Source: a virus
IMG/VR virus record: IMGVR_UViG_3300037071_004601
Span: 1 to 25,729 of that record
DNA: 25,729 nt
Reading direction: 5' to 3' (one strand)
A program made the translations under genes and the position numbers. Positions within the stretch are counted from its first letter, which is position 1. Every line of letters starts with the position of its first letter. Below, piece after piece: positions 1-6,166 of the stretch. The notes under the pieces were generated by a model, which was given only the letters and a program-made list of their open reading frames with translations, did not search any database and was not told the DNA's origin.

Positions 1-1
1 A

Positions 2-286
2 GAGGCTGAGTCTGGACGCGATGGCTCGGAGGTCAATGTGGCCAACGCCTCGAGCGAGCGATGGCGAGAAGGGCGGGCCGAACCAGAGTCAGGGCGGCTA
101 CCCGTCTTTTTCCGCCCTGGCCTCGAGGACTTCGGAGGAACCTGGGCCGTTGAACCCGACGTGGGTCGAGTGGCTCATGGGGTTCCCTCTCGGGTGGACC
201 GACTTAGGTGCCTCGGAAACGCCGTAGTTCCCCAGGTCGCTGAATTCATCGGCCGGCGGATTGTCGCCCACGCGGAGGCCGCATGA
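2..286 (+). CDS. DNA cytosine methyltransferase, C-terminal end (5' partial)
   Basis: The gene enters from outside the window and ends at TGA 284-286. The frame reads RVDRLRCLGNAVVPQ and then VAEFIGRRI, the C-terminal conserved motif (motif X region) of C5 cytosine DNA methyltransferases, which helps form the AdoMet pocket. Catalytic motifs I-VIII would lie upstream and are not visible. This frame is preferred because its stop overlaps the next start as ATGA (283-286), the junction style used throughout the region. The frame +1 to it (3-227) is also open and encodes WPTPRASDGEKGG and LNPTWVEWLMGFP, which resemble the C-terminal part of other phage DNA methyltransferases. The true reading frame upstream is therefore uncertain, and a frameshift within the gene cannot be excluded. 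Likely role: modification of phage DNA against host restriction. Confidence 0.6.
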   Translation, partial: EAESGRDGSEVNVANASSERWREGRAEPESGRLPVFFRPGLEDFGGTWAVEPDVGRVAHGVPSRVDRLRCLGNAVVPQVAEFIGRRIVAHAEAA

Positions 287-471
287 TGTGCCTCGGCTCC
301 CACATCCCCGCCAAGGGAACCAAGATGATTGCCGCGGGTGCGCGCGTCCCGGTGGGGAAGTTCCGCTGCGTCCGGTGCGACGTCCTGGTTCCAGTCAATG
401 GTTACGGGGAGGCCCTCGAACATGAGGAGCCCGCCCGGCAGGTCCAGAAGCTTTCCAGCTCGATTAACTGA
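283..471 (+). CDS. small CxxC protein, unknown function
   Basis: A 62-residue protein whose ATG overlaps the methyltransferase stop by 4 nt. It has one clear CxxC pair (FRCVRCDV, about residues 27-32), flanked by short beta-like hydrophobic stretches, and a further Cys near the N-terminus (MMCLGSH). A metal-binding role is possible, but a single pair is not diagnostic. The C-terminal third is polar (EALEHEEPARQVQK). I do not recognise a family. The overlap with the upstream gene and the 23-nt gap to the next gene support it being real and co-transcribed. Confidence 0.55.
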   Translation: MMCLGSHIPAKGTKMIAAGARVPVGKFRCVRCDVLVPVNGYGEALEHEEPARQVQKLSSSIN

Positions 472-494
472 CTCAACCGCTCGAGGGGGCGAAA

Positions 495-1493
495 TTGCGA
501 CTGCCGTTCATTCAGGTGACGCAGGAAACATGGAGCAAGGCCCGCATGCTTTCCGGGCTCTTGGCCATTCCGGAGAGGGAGTGTCTGGGGCTGATTCTCG
601 ACCTCTGGGCATGGGGACTCGAGCTCGGGCCGCAGGATGAGGCGCCGACCGGGGTCTGTGACAACCCTCGAGCGGTAACGATGTTGGCAGGGGCGCTCCG
701 GTTTCAAGGGTCGAGCGCGGAGTTGGCCAATGCCCTGTCGGACGTCGGACTGATGGAGGCGCTGGAGTCCGGAGGCATCCGGATCCGCGGACTGGACCGG
801 TATAAACGGACCTGGAAACGCAACCGTGTCGGGAAAAGCGCGGAAACCGACGCGGAACCGACACCAAGTGCGTCGGTTTCCGACACCAAACCGACAAATC
901 CCGACGCGAAACCGACGCACCAGACGCAGACGCAGACGCAGAAGAAGATAAAAACAAAAGAAGAAGAACCGAATCCGATCTCCGCGATGGGAAGTCTCCG
1001 GCTTCCGATTGATGCGAAGCCTGAACGGAGAAAAGAGCCGGCCCCGCTCAAGCCAGGATTCAAGCCCGGTGAGGTTTTCTTTCTTTGGGCTCAAGGCGAA
1101 CGCGAGCAACAGGCCGGCCTGATTCCGGAATTGAGCCTGGACCCACCAGACACCGAAGCCTGGTTCGCCGAGGCGTCGGCCGTCGTCGGGAGCCTCGACC
1201 GGCTCAAGGGGACCTACAACGCTTTTCTGGTGGACCCGTTCTGGATGAAGAACCGGAACCGCTGGGCTCAATTTCGGAAGAAGTGGCGCGACTTTGTCCC
1301 CCCGGCCGAGGCACCGGCTCCACCCGTTCCGGCCTGTCGGGTCTGCGCCTCCACGGCCAACGTCTCCGGGGGCTGGTGCTCGCCATGCGGCGTGGCATGG
1401 CAGAACTCCGACGCGGCTCGGGAGGTCATTACGGCCGACGACCCGAATGCGCTCATTGAGGCCTGGGTGAGTGGGCGGAAAGAGGCCGCATGA
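495..1493 (+). CDS. putative phage replication initiator / replisome organiser
   Basis: A 332-residue protein starting at TTG 495 behind a strong purine-rich site (GAGGGGG, 483-489). Residues 1-110 form a compact predicted alpha/beta domain ending in a winged-helix-like segment (IRIRGLDRYKRTWKRN). Residues ~115-160 are a low-complexity linker with repeated KPT/DAKPT and QTQTQTQ, then a Lys/Glu-rich patch. Residues 161-275 form a second helical domain, followed by a zinc ribbon with C281-x2-C284 and C295-x2-C298. An N-terminal DNA-binding domain, a long linker and a C-terminal domain are typical of phage O-type initiators, which bind the origin and recruit the helicase. No helicase or polymerase motif is present. 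The linker-coding DNA carries repeats that could be the origin itself. The name is inference from architecture. Confidence 0.5.
   Translation: MRLPFIQVTQETWSKARMLSGLLAIPERECLGLILDLWAWGLELGPQDEAPTGVCDNPRAVTMLAGALRFQGSSAELANALSDVGLMEALESGGIRIRGLDRYKRTWKRNRVGKSAETDAEPTPSASVSDTKPTNPDAKPTHQTQTQTQKKIKTKEEEPNPISAMGSLRLPIDAKPERRKEPAPLKPGFKPGEVFFLWAQGEREQQAGLIPELSLDPPDTEAWFAEASAVVGSLDRLKGTYNAFLVDPFWMKNRNRWAQFRKKWRDFVPPAEAPAPPVPACRVCASTANVSGGWCSPCGVAWQNSDAAREVITADDPNALIEAWVSGRKEAA
844..970 (+). other. candidate intragenic replication origin (iteron-like repeats plus A-rich tract)
   Basis: Inside the putative initiator gene, 844-918 holds six direct copies of CCGAC (847, 858, 880, 891, 901 and 912), three of them extended to AAACCGAC (844, 888, 909), and one inverted copy (CGTCGGTTT, 871-879). 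Next is a (CAGACG)3 run at 921-938, then a 30-base tract at 941-970 that is about 70% A+T in otherwise GC-rich DNA. Clustered initiator sites next to an easily melted tract inside the initiator gene is the arrangement of the lambda origin in gene O. The alternative is that the repeats only reflect a repetitive Thr/Pro/Asp/Gln linker. Confidence 0.4.
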
Positions 1494-1642
1494 AAATCCG
1501 CTGGCTCGCCTGGCTCTGCCGACTCTTCCCCTGTTCAGCCCCGAACATTCCCGACTCGGAGGGGCTCATCCCCATCGTTAAAATCGGGGTCTGTTCCAGG
1601 TGTGGGCAGGCCGTTACCAAGCCTTGGAGGTTGGTGCCGTGA
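1490..1642 (+). CDS. small CxxC protein, unknown function
   Basis: A 50-residue protein. Its ATG (1490) overlaps the upstream stop as ATGA, and its own TGA (1640-1642) overlaps the next GTG start. The N-terminus is hydrophobic and aromatic (MKIRWLAWLCRLFPC), possibly a membrane-facing amphipathic helix. The second half carries VCSRCGQ, a zinc-knuckle-like CxxC. Function unknown. Its reality rests on perfect 4-nt coupling at both ends and the shared CxxC theme. Confidence 0.55.
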   Translation: MKIRWLAWLCRLFPCSAPNIPDSEGLIPIVKIGVCSRCGQAVTKPWRLVP

Positions 1643-2022
1643 GGGAGCACGACAAGGATTGCGCGTCGTTGCCATGCGGTGACCCTGAGTGTACGGCTCC
1701 CGGATGTCGGAACCAGCCATGCACCTGCGGGGCCGCTGAATTCAACGCCGGGCTTGCGGCTGGGCGGCGAGAAATCCCGTGCTGGTGTCCGGACGTGTCC
1801 TTGGCGATGGATTGCCCGAAGCACGCGCCAGACGAGGCCCGGAAGATTCTGAAGGAGTGTCTCGCCCTCCGCTCCCGGGTGGAGGCGCTCGAAGCATTGG
1901 CCGCGGACGTGCTCCATCAGGTGGACATCGGAGACTACATGGACGGCATGGACCATGACCTGAAGATGAACGTCACCATCGGCAATCTTCGGCGGGCCCT
2001 CCACCCGGAGGTGAAGACGTGA
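1639..2022 (+). CDS. Cys-rich hypothetical protein with C-terminal helical region
   Basis: A 127-residue protein. I choose GTG 1639 because it overlaps the previous stop (GTGA, 1639-1642) and has GGAGG at 1626-1630; an upstream in-frame start at 1600 would overlap far more. The first ~55 residues contain about nine cysteines, in patterns such as CGDPECTAPGC, QPCTCG and IPCWCPD, suggesting one or two zinc sites. The rest is helical (EARKILKECLALRSRVEALEALAADVLHQ) and probably oligomerises. No family recognised. Confidence 0.65.
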   Translation: MREHDKDCASLPCGDPECTAPGCRNQPCTCGAAEFNAGLAAGRREIPCWCPDVSLAMDCPKHAPDEARKILKECLALRSRVEALEALAADVLHQVDIGDYMDGMDHDLKMNVTIGNLRRALHPEVKT

Positions 2023-2543
2023 GCGACGACAAGTACGGGCCAGTAGCGCGGGACCCCGTGGCCGAGGCGAGGGCAATCGGAGAAGACCTGAAGGCGTCCA
2101 TGCTTCAGTCCGCGCTGCGCATCTCCTCCCTCGAAGCCCAGGTTCGGGAAGGGGCGGAGCGCGAGGCGAGGTTGAGGGAGGCGCTGGAGAGCTGCGAGAG
2201 CCCTCACTGGTGCCCGTCGTGCGATGCGAAGCTGGGGCCACAGGCGCACAAGCCGGAATGCTTGCTGCGTGCCGCCCTCTCCTCCTCCCCACCCATCCCA
2301 GACCCCAGGGACGGGCAGATAGCTGCGGCGAACGCGTTGGCCCAAGCATCCGAGTCGGGATACCTCGCCGGGTGGAACGAGGCGGTTGAGCGCTGCGCCC
2401 AAGTTCTGAGCGCGGACTGCACCGATACGGCATTTGCCGAGGCGAACTGGATTCGCAAACTCAAGCGAGGCGCCACGGAATCCGCCACGAAAGAGCCATC
2501 CCCAGACGCAAACGAAGCGCCACCGAAAGCGCCGAAACCATGA
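2019..2543 (+). CDS. coiled-coil protein with CCHC zinc-finger-like motif
   Basis: A 174-residue protein from GTG 2019 (GTGA overlap). Residues ~25-65 form a predicted coiled coil (LRISSLEAQVREGAERE). This is followed by the pattern C-x2-C-x8-H-x3-C (WCPSCD through HKPEC), which recurs in small phage early proteins and looks like a CCHC zinc site. Later, SGYLAGWNEAVERCAQVL resembles the short conserved helix in Ead/Ea22-like and related phage accessory proteins. The C-terminus is Pro/Ala-rich and disordered. Precise role unknown. Confidence 0.65.
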   Translation: MSDDKYGPVARDPVAEARAIGEDLKASMLQSALRISSLEAQVREGAEREARLREALESCESPHWCPSCDAKLGPQAHKPECLLRAALSSSPPIPDPRDGQIAAANALAQASESGYLAGWNEAVERCAQVLSADCTDTAFAEANWIRKLKRGATESATKEPSPDANEAPPKAPKP

Positions 2544-2659
2544 CTCCTGAGGCCTACCTTCAATTCTGGCGCGACATGATGGCCTGGGCTGTCGGCCTGG
2601 GAGTCTTCATCGCGGGCGAGCTTCTGGTGATTACCGTGTTGCTGGCGGTGAGGCGATGA
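2540..2659 (+). CDS. 39-residue single-span membrane protein
   Basis: A micro-ORF from ATG 2540 to TGA 2657-2659, joined to both neighbours by 4-nt ATGA overlaps. Residues ~14-36 are a continuous hydrophobic segment (WAVGLGVFIAGELLVITVLL) followed by Arg-Arg, predicting one membrane helix with a cytoplasmic C-terminus. A short polar N-terminus (MTPEAYLQFWRD) precedes it. It could be a holin-like, superinfection or regulatory peptide, but nothing specific shows this. The single Glu within the helix is unusual. Confidence 0.55.
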   Translation: MTPEAYLQFWRDMMAWAVGLGVFIAGELLVITVLLAVRR

Positions 2660-3120
2660 GGAAATCCAAGCTAGCCGCGCTGGGTGCCATGCTGGCGCGT
2701 TCGCAGACCCCATCGGGCCTCTTGGTGTGCAGCGACCCCGACATGCTCGCCACGGCCAAGCCAGGCCCCTTCCCGGTCATTTTTACGATTCCCATTCGGA
2801 CGGTCTCAACCTCGAACGTCCGGGAGCATTGGGCGACTCGGGCTAAGCGGACGGGACGGGAGCGGGCGGCGATAGCTTGGATGGGCGTGGCGAAGTGCGC
2901 GCTGGTGGTCCTGCCCGTCACGGTGACGCTTACACGAATCGCCCCGCGCGAGCTCGACGACGACAACCTCCGCGGATGCCTTAAATCGTGCAGGGATTCT
3001 GTCGCTGACTGCCTGGGCCTTCCGAATGACAGAGACCCACGAGCAACCTGGACCTACTCCCAAGAGCGCGGGAAACCGAAGGAATACGCGGTGAGAGTCA
3101 CCATCGAGGCGAGGCCATGA
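2656..3120 (+). CDS. RusA-like Holliday junction resolvase
   Basis: A 154-residue protein, ATGA-coupled at both ends. Residues 51-65 (STSNVREHWATRAKR) match the N-terminal conserved segment of RusA-like phage proteins. Residues 101-118 (DDDN, K110, D114, D118) match the RusA acidic core, in which Asp residues bind Mg2+ and a Lys assists cleavage. The tail (WTYSQERGKPKEYAVRVTI) is the usual terminal beta-hairpin. RusA dimers resolve four-way junctions; in phages this processes recombination or replication intermediates before packaging. The length is slightly above the usual 120-140 because of an N-terminal extension. Position beside the replication genes fits. Confidence 0.65.
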   Translation: MRKSKLAALGAMLARSQTPSGLLVCSDPDMLATAKPGPFPVIFTIPIRTVSTSNVREHWATRAKRTGRERAAIAWMGVAKCALVVLPVTVTLTRIAPRELDDDNLRGCLKSCRDSVADCLGLPNDRDPRATWTYSQERGKPKEYAVRVTIEARP

Positions 3121-3296
3121 AGTGCGGAACGGATGGATGCGAGCACAAGGCGAAGGAGGCGCGCAAAATCGCCTTTCCCGAGCACGCGGGGTTGTGCGGC
3201 TTCTGCTCGTTCAAGGCCTGGCAAAAGCGCCTCGGCATTCTGGGTAAAGCCTGGCGGGAACGACCCATCACCGAACGAACGGACACTTGGCCATGA
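3117..3296 (+). CDS. small putative zinc-binding protein
   Basis: A 59-residue protein with ATGA overlaps at both ends (3117-3120 and 3293-3296). It reads MKCGTDGCEHKA and, after a spacer, HAGLCGFCSFKAW, giving a possible Cys/Cys/His plus C-x2-C zinc site across residues 3-30. The basic C-terminal half (KAWQKRLGILGKAWRERP) could contact nucleic acid. Too small for a confident family assignment. Confidence 0.6.
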   Translation: MKCGTDGCEHKAKEARKIAFPEHAGLCGFCSFKAWQKRLGILGKAWRERPITERTDTWP

Positions 3297-3556
3297 AAAT
3301 CCGCTCCACAGACACCTTCACCCTCCCGTGCGGCTGCCTTGCTAATGAAGTCCGCTACTTCGACGAGGAGGGGGTCGAAATCGACGACGTCATCGAATTC
3401 GAGCCCACCCCCACCGGCGCCCGGATTCTCGAGCGCTGGGAGACAAGTCCCGGAATCTGGAGAAGCCAGGAGAGCTTCGGGACCTTCCATGCCGTCTGCC
3501 GGCACTCAGCTCCGAGGCCCTACTTGAATGGGCACATGACGGAGATGGAGGGGTGA
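3293..3556 (+). CDS. hypothetical protein (87 aa)
   Basis: I choose ATG 3293 because of the ATGA overlap; a TTG two codons upstream (3287) is also in frame. The protein begins MKIRSTDTFTLPCGCLANEV and is rich in acidic residues in the middle (YFDEEGVEIDDVIEFEP). Cysteines occur in a CGC near the N-terminus and a C-x-H pair (VCRHSA) near the end, so metal binding is possible. It looks like a small beta protein. Function unknown. Confidence 0.6.
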   Translation: MKIRSTDTFTLPCGCLANEVRYFDEEGVEIDDVIEFEPTPTGARILERWETSPGIWRSQESFGTFHAVCRHSAPRPYLNGHMTEMEG

Positions 3557-3834
3557 GAAACAGGGCCGAGCCATGGTTCAGGACGGAGGGGAGGCGCCGC
3601 CTAGAGGAAGAGGTGGCCCGGTATCAGAATCGGCCGCGCCTCGACGGGTTCTTCCTGGACACCCAGTTCATGGACATCACGAACCCCGGCCCGGTGTACG
3701 TCAACATCACGTGCCACGCGCCCAGCCGGAACATGCGCATCACGGGTTTCGACGATGAGCCGATAGCGGACGCGCCCGGGCCGGACATGATCGACGTCCT
3801 TCTGGGTGCCTATGGCGGCGGCGAGCCGCGATGA
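3553..3834 (+). CDS. hypothetical protein (93 aa)
   Basis: It starts at GTG 3553, overlapping the upstream stop as GTGA, with a purine-rich site (GGAGATGGAGG, 3541-3551). The N-terminal 30 residues are basic/helical (FRTEGRRRLEEEVARYQNRP); the rest is probably beta (DGFFLDTQF, GPVYVNITCHAP) with an acidic C-terminal part. It ends in ATGA overlap with the next gene. No family recognised. Confidence 0.6.
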   Translation: MRNRAEPWFRTEGRRRLEEEVARYQNRPRLDGFFLDTQFMDITNPGPVYVNITCHAPSRNMRITGFDDEPIADAPGPDMIDVLLGAYGGGEPR

Positions 3835-4013
3835 CAGCCTTTGCCTGCCAGCAATGTCAGGCCATGGCCCTCAACTGGCTCGAGAAGCCACCCAAAGAGG
3901 GCGAACGCTTCACCTGCTCTGAATGCGGAGTGGAAAGGATGGTTACGAAAGTGAAATTCGGGATGGTGGCGAGTTGTGAGGTGAAGAAGAAGCCTCAGAG
4001 GTGGAGCAAATGA
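3831..4013 (+). CDS. small zinc-ribbon protein
   Basis: A 60-residue protein with two CxxC pairs, FACQQCQAM near the N-terminus and FTCSECGVE about 25 residues later, a classic four-Cys zinc ribbon. The C-terminus is basic (CEVKKKPQRWSK), compatible with nucleic-acid or host RNA polymerase contacts, though this is not shown. ATGA overlaps at both ends (3831-3834 and 4010-4013) place it in the same translationally coupled chain. Confidence 0.65.
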   Translation: MTAFACQQCQAMALNWLEKPPKEGERFTCSECGVERMVTKVKFGMVASCEVKKKPQRWSK

Positions 4014-4375
4014 GGCTCGCCCTGGTTGCGCTGCTACTCGCTGGGTGGAAAGTGGGCAAGGACGACAAGTTTCTGTCCGTCCAGATCGCCCCCTCCGTTG
4101 AAGTCGCATGGATTGACGGTTGTGGAAGGTGCTGGGTGCCGGGAGATGGCGGGGCGATTGAGGACCGGGGCCCATTCTGCCGAGCCACGGCTCCCGTCTA
4201 CCGAACGATGGTCAACGGGCCCGATGCCGGCCAACCCGCGGGCTGCGATGGCGAGTGGGAGGAGCAGCACCTCGTCACCTGTATGCCGACCGTCGTGAAT
4301 CGGAACTACACCCGCCGGCTCGCGGACGGTGGAACCGAGTTCAAGAGCGTTAACGAGTCCAGGGGCTGCCGATGA
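4010..4375 (+). CDS. probable exported Cys-rich protein
   Basis: A 121-residue protein. ATG 4010 is preferred (ATGA overlap) over in-frame GTG 4001. The N-terminus MRLALVALLLAGWKVG is a short hydrophobic stretch resembling a signal peptide or uncleaved anchor, without a clear cleavage motif. The remainder has seven cysteines (CGRC, PFC, GC, TC, GC patterns) that could form disulfides outside the cytoplasm. It directly precedes the HExxH protein, which is also hydrophobic, so the two may act together at the envelope. No homologue recognised. Confidence 0.55.
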   Translation: MRLALVALLLAGWKVGKDDKFLSVQIAPSVEVAWIDGCGRCWVPGDGGAIEDRGPFCRATAPVYRTMVNGPDAGQPAGCDGEWEEQHLVTCMPTVVNRNYTRRLADGGTEFKSVNESRGCR

Positions 4376-4737
4376 GACTCGCCGGCTCGATGTGGACCAG
4401 CCCCAACACCCTCCTCGGCCTGCTCGCCGCGCTCCTGGGTGGCGGGAAATTCTACGGTGTCCGCGGTGGCGCCCTCGTCTTCGTTCCGAGGACCTGGGGG
4501 TTCTGGGCGTGGTTCTTCCAGAGCTGGGGAGGCATCACCATCGGGGAGTGTGTCTTTGTTCGGGACGGGGAGAACGCCTCCGTCCTGGCGCATGAGCTCC
4601 GGCATGTTTGGCAGTACCGGTGTTTAGGGCCGCTCTTTCTTCCGGCTTATGGGTTGGCCTCGGTGTGGGCGTGGTTGAGCGGGCGGCATTACTACAACGA
4701 GCAATTTTTTGAAGTCGATGCGCAGCGACATTCGTGA
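4372..4737 (+). CDS. putative membrane-associated zinc metallopeptidase (HExxH)
   Basis: A 121-residue protein with HELRH at residues 74-78 in the context VLAHELRHVWQY, then a hydrophobic stretch GPLFLPAYGLASVWAWL and FFEVDAQRH, where E114 may be the third zinc ligand of a gluzincin. This HExxHxWQ...GP...Y...E pattern resembles a family of small bacterial hydrophobic peptidase-like proteins of unknown substrate. Hydrophobic segments at residues ~12-24 and 86-103 suggest membrane association. ATGA overlap upstream and GTGA overlap downstream. Active-site residues are visible; substrate and role are unknown. An envelope or host-protein target is inference. Confidence 0.55.
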   Translation: MRLAGSMWTSPNTLLGLLAALLGGGKFYGVRGGALVFVPRTWGFWAWFFQSWGGITIGECVFVRDGENASVLAHELRHVWQYRCLGPLFLPAYGLASVWAWLSGRHYYNEQFFEVDAQRHS

Positions 4738-5255
4738 CGGACCAATGTGGTATTTTCCTCGAACCAGCGATTACGGGAGTCCAGCGAATGAGCGAGAGCA
4801 GGACCGCGGTTCCGGTAACAGGAGCAACGTCCAGCACCAGCAAGCTCGACTACATCCTTCGGGCCGGAGGGAAAAGCGACTGGCCGATGGTTGCCGATGC
4901 CTGGGTCAACTCTCACCGGGCATCCAGTCGAGCAACCAAGCTATCGAACAAGGCGACCTTCTTCCGCCACCATCACCGCATCGTCGACCTGCTGCTTCAG
5001 AGCCCAGGCGTGCGCGTCATCGTGGCAGCCCCCGCTGACGACGACTTCACCGCCTACGGGTTCGCCGTCGTTCAGGGCTCGCTGGTGCACATGGTCTACG
5101 TCAAGGCCCCGTTCCGAAGGATTGGCGTGGCGAAGACGATGCTGGCCGGCTTCAGGCCTTCCGGTTTCACCCATTGGACGAAAGACATCGGGCAATGGAT
5201 TTACGACAAGTACCCCGGGCTCAATTACGACCCGTTTTGGATGGAGGCACCGTGA
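4734..5255 (+). CDS. GNAT-like acetyltransferase
   Basis: 173 residues from GTG 4734 (GTGA overlap); an internal ATG at 4788, with GGGAG about 10 nt upstream, would give 155 residues and is also plausible. The core resembles phage GNAT-like proteins: DYILRAGGKSDWPMVADAWV near the start, a central beta sheet (VRVIVAAP, AYGFAVVQG), and VHMVYVKAPFRRIGVAKTML at 118-137. There, R128-x-x-G131-x-A133 fits the acetyl-CoA pyrophosphate-binding loop. GNATs transfer acetyl from acetyl-CoA to amines. In phages they may modify host proteins or small molecules; the substrate here is unknown. Confidence 0.6.
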   Translation: MTDQCGIFLEPAITGVQRMSESRTAVPVTGATSSTSKLDYILRAGGKSDWPMVADAWVNSHRASSRATKLSNKATFFRHHHRIVDLLLQSPGVRVIVAAPADDDFTAYGFAVVQGSLVHMVYVKAPFRRIGVAKTMLAGFRPSGFTHWTKDIGQWIYDKYPGLNYDPFWMEAP

Positions 5256-5509
5256 GCGAACCTGCGAAAGAAGCGAAGGAAGCCAAGCGACCGAAGGTGA
5301 CGCGGTTTCTGACCCGAGACGTCGTCAACTACGGCGGCGTCACGAAAAATACTCTCAACACGGGCGATATGGGGGCCGTCATCGATCGCACCCCTGGCGG
5401 GCTCCTGGTGCGCTACGAGCGGCCCGACTCGAAGGGCAAGATGGAGCGGCGGGAGACCTTCGTTCCGGACTCCAATGTCATCTCAATCGACCTCGAAACG
5501 GGTGCATAA
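5252..5509 (+). CDS. hypothetical protein (85 aa), possible SH3-like fold
   Basis: Start chosen at GTG 5252 because of the GTGA overlap and GGAGG at 5243-5247. A longer in-frame start at 5174 would overlap the acetyltransferase by 80 nt. The N-terminus is charged (EPAKEAKEAKRPK). The middle looks like a small beta barrel (LNTGDMGAVIDRTPGGLLV, then RRETFVPDSNVISID), similar in style to short phage proteins that bind DNA or DNA-protein complexes, but this is weak. Last gene before a 22-nt gap. Confidence 0.6.
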   Translation: MSEPAKEAKEAKRPKVTRFLTRDVVNYGGVTKNTLNTGDMGAVIDRTPGGLLVRYERPDSKGKMERRETFVPDSNVISIDLETGA

Positions 5510-5531
5510 AGCCACCATCAGCGGAGGCTAA

Positions 5532-5795
5532 ATGGCCACGGACACAAGCGAAAACGCTGGATCCCCCCGTCGCAGGCGCGGTCCCCCTCTCCGGACCCTG
5601 AAGCACCTCCGCGTTTTCGTGGCCAAAGTGCTGCGCGAGCTCAAGGCGGAAGGGAATGGCGGCGACCCCAACACCGCCCGCTGCCTCATCTATGGGGCGA
5701 AGGTGCTGTCGGAGATCATCTCTGGTTCGGACCTGGAGGCGCGGATCGAGCGGCTCGAGGGGAAGCGGCCCGAGAGTCCGGCCGGGGTGCAGTGA
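5532..5795 (+). CDS. small terminase-proximal protein (possible small terminase subunit)
   Basis: 87 residues from ATG 5532, with GCGGAGG at 5521-5527. The N-terminus is strongly basic (SPRRRRGPPLRTLKHLR). The rest is helical and ends in SDLEARIERLEGKRPE, a segment I associate with small conserved proteins encoded just upstream of phage terminases. Small terminase subunits bind packaging sites and activate the large subunit; size, basic N-terminus and position are compatible, but no helix-turn-helix is certain. It overlaps the HNH gene. Confidence 0.45.
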   Translation: MATDTSENAGSPRRRRGPPLRTLKHLRVFVAKVLRELKAEGNGGDPNTARCLIYGAKVLSEIISGSDLEARIERLEGKRPESPAGVQ

Positions 5796-6166
5796 TGGAG
5801 GTGGGCGACCCCGAGTACATGCGCGCTGCCTACAAGCGTTACTACGCGAAACATGGGCCACGCATCCGAGAGAGCAAGCGGCATGCGTCGAGGAAACGTC
5901 AGTACGGACTGACGCCAAACGAGTACGCGCGGATGATTTTCCTTCAGAACGCGGCATGCGCGATTTGCGGAAAGCCACAGGAGGCCGAACGGTGGGGCAG
6001 CCTGTCGGTGGACCACAACCACGCCACAGGAAAGACCCGGGAGTTGCTGTGCAGTGGGTGCAACAGGATGCTCGGGTATGCGCACGACGACCCGGACTAT
6101 TTGAGATTGGCGGCCGAATACCTGGAGAAGCATGGCTCAACTGGAATCACGAGTAGAGGCCCTTGA
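5795..6166 (+). CDS. HNH endonuclease, T4 endonuclease VII-like
   Basis: About 123 residues. ATG 5795 overlaps the previous stop as TGATG; GTG 5792 adds one codon. The endonuclease VII domain is clear: C55-x2-C58 and C86-x2-C89 bind structural zinc, D73-H74-N75-H76 is the His-Me core, followed by G79-K80, LLCSGCN and a helical tail (DDPDYLRLAAEYLEKHG). T4 endonuclease VII cuts branched DNA before packaging, and small homologues next to terminases are common. The gene overlaps the large terminase by 35 nt, so packaging and nuclease are likely co-translated. It could also be a homing-type nuclease, but the tight overlaps argue for a resident gene. Confidence 0.8.
   Translation: MEVGDPEYMRAAYKRYYAKHGPRIRESKRHASRKRQYGLTPNEYARMIFLQNAACAICGKPQEAERWGSLSVDHNHATGKTRELLCSGCNRMLGYAHDDPDYLRLAAEYLEKHGSTGITSRGP

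Noticed and set aside
921-941. (CAGACG)n as a stand-alone microsatellite
   Set aside because: Only three and a half units, in frame, encoding QTQTQTQ; treated as part of the linker/origin candidate.
402-1271. 289-codon minus-strand ORF opposite the putative initiator gene
   Set aside because: Low-complexity Arg/Phe-rich translation (runs such as RFFFFCFYLLLRLRLRL) mirroring the linker repeat; a GC-rich shadow of the + strand gene.
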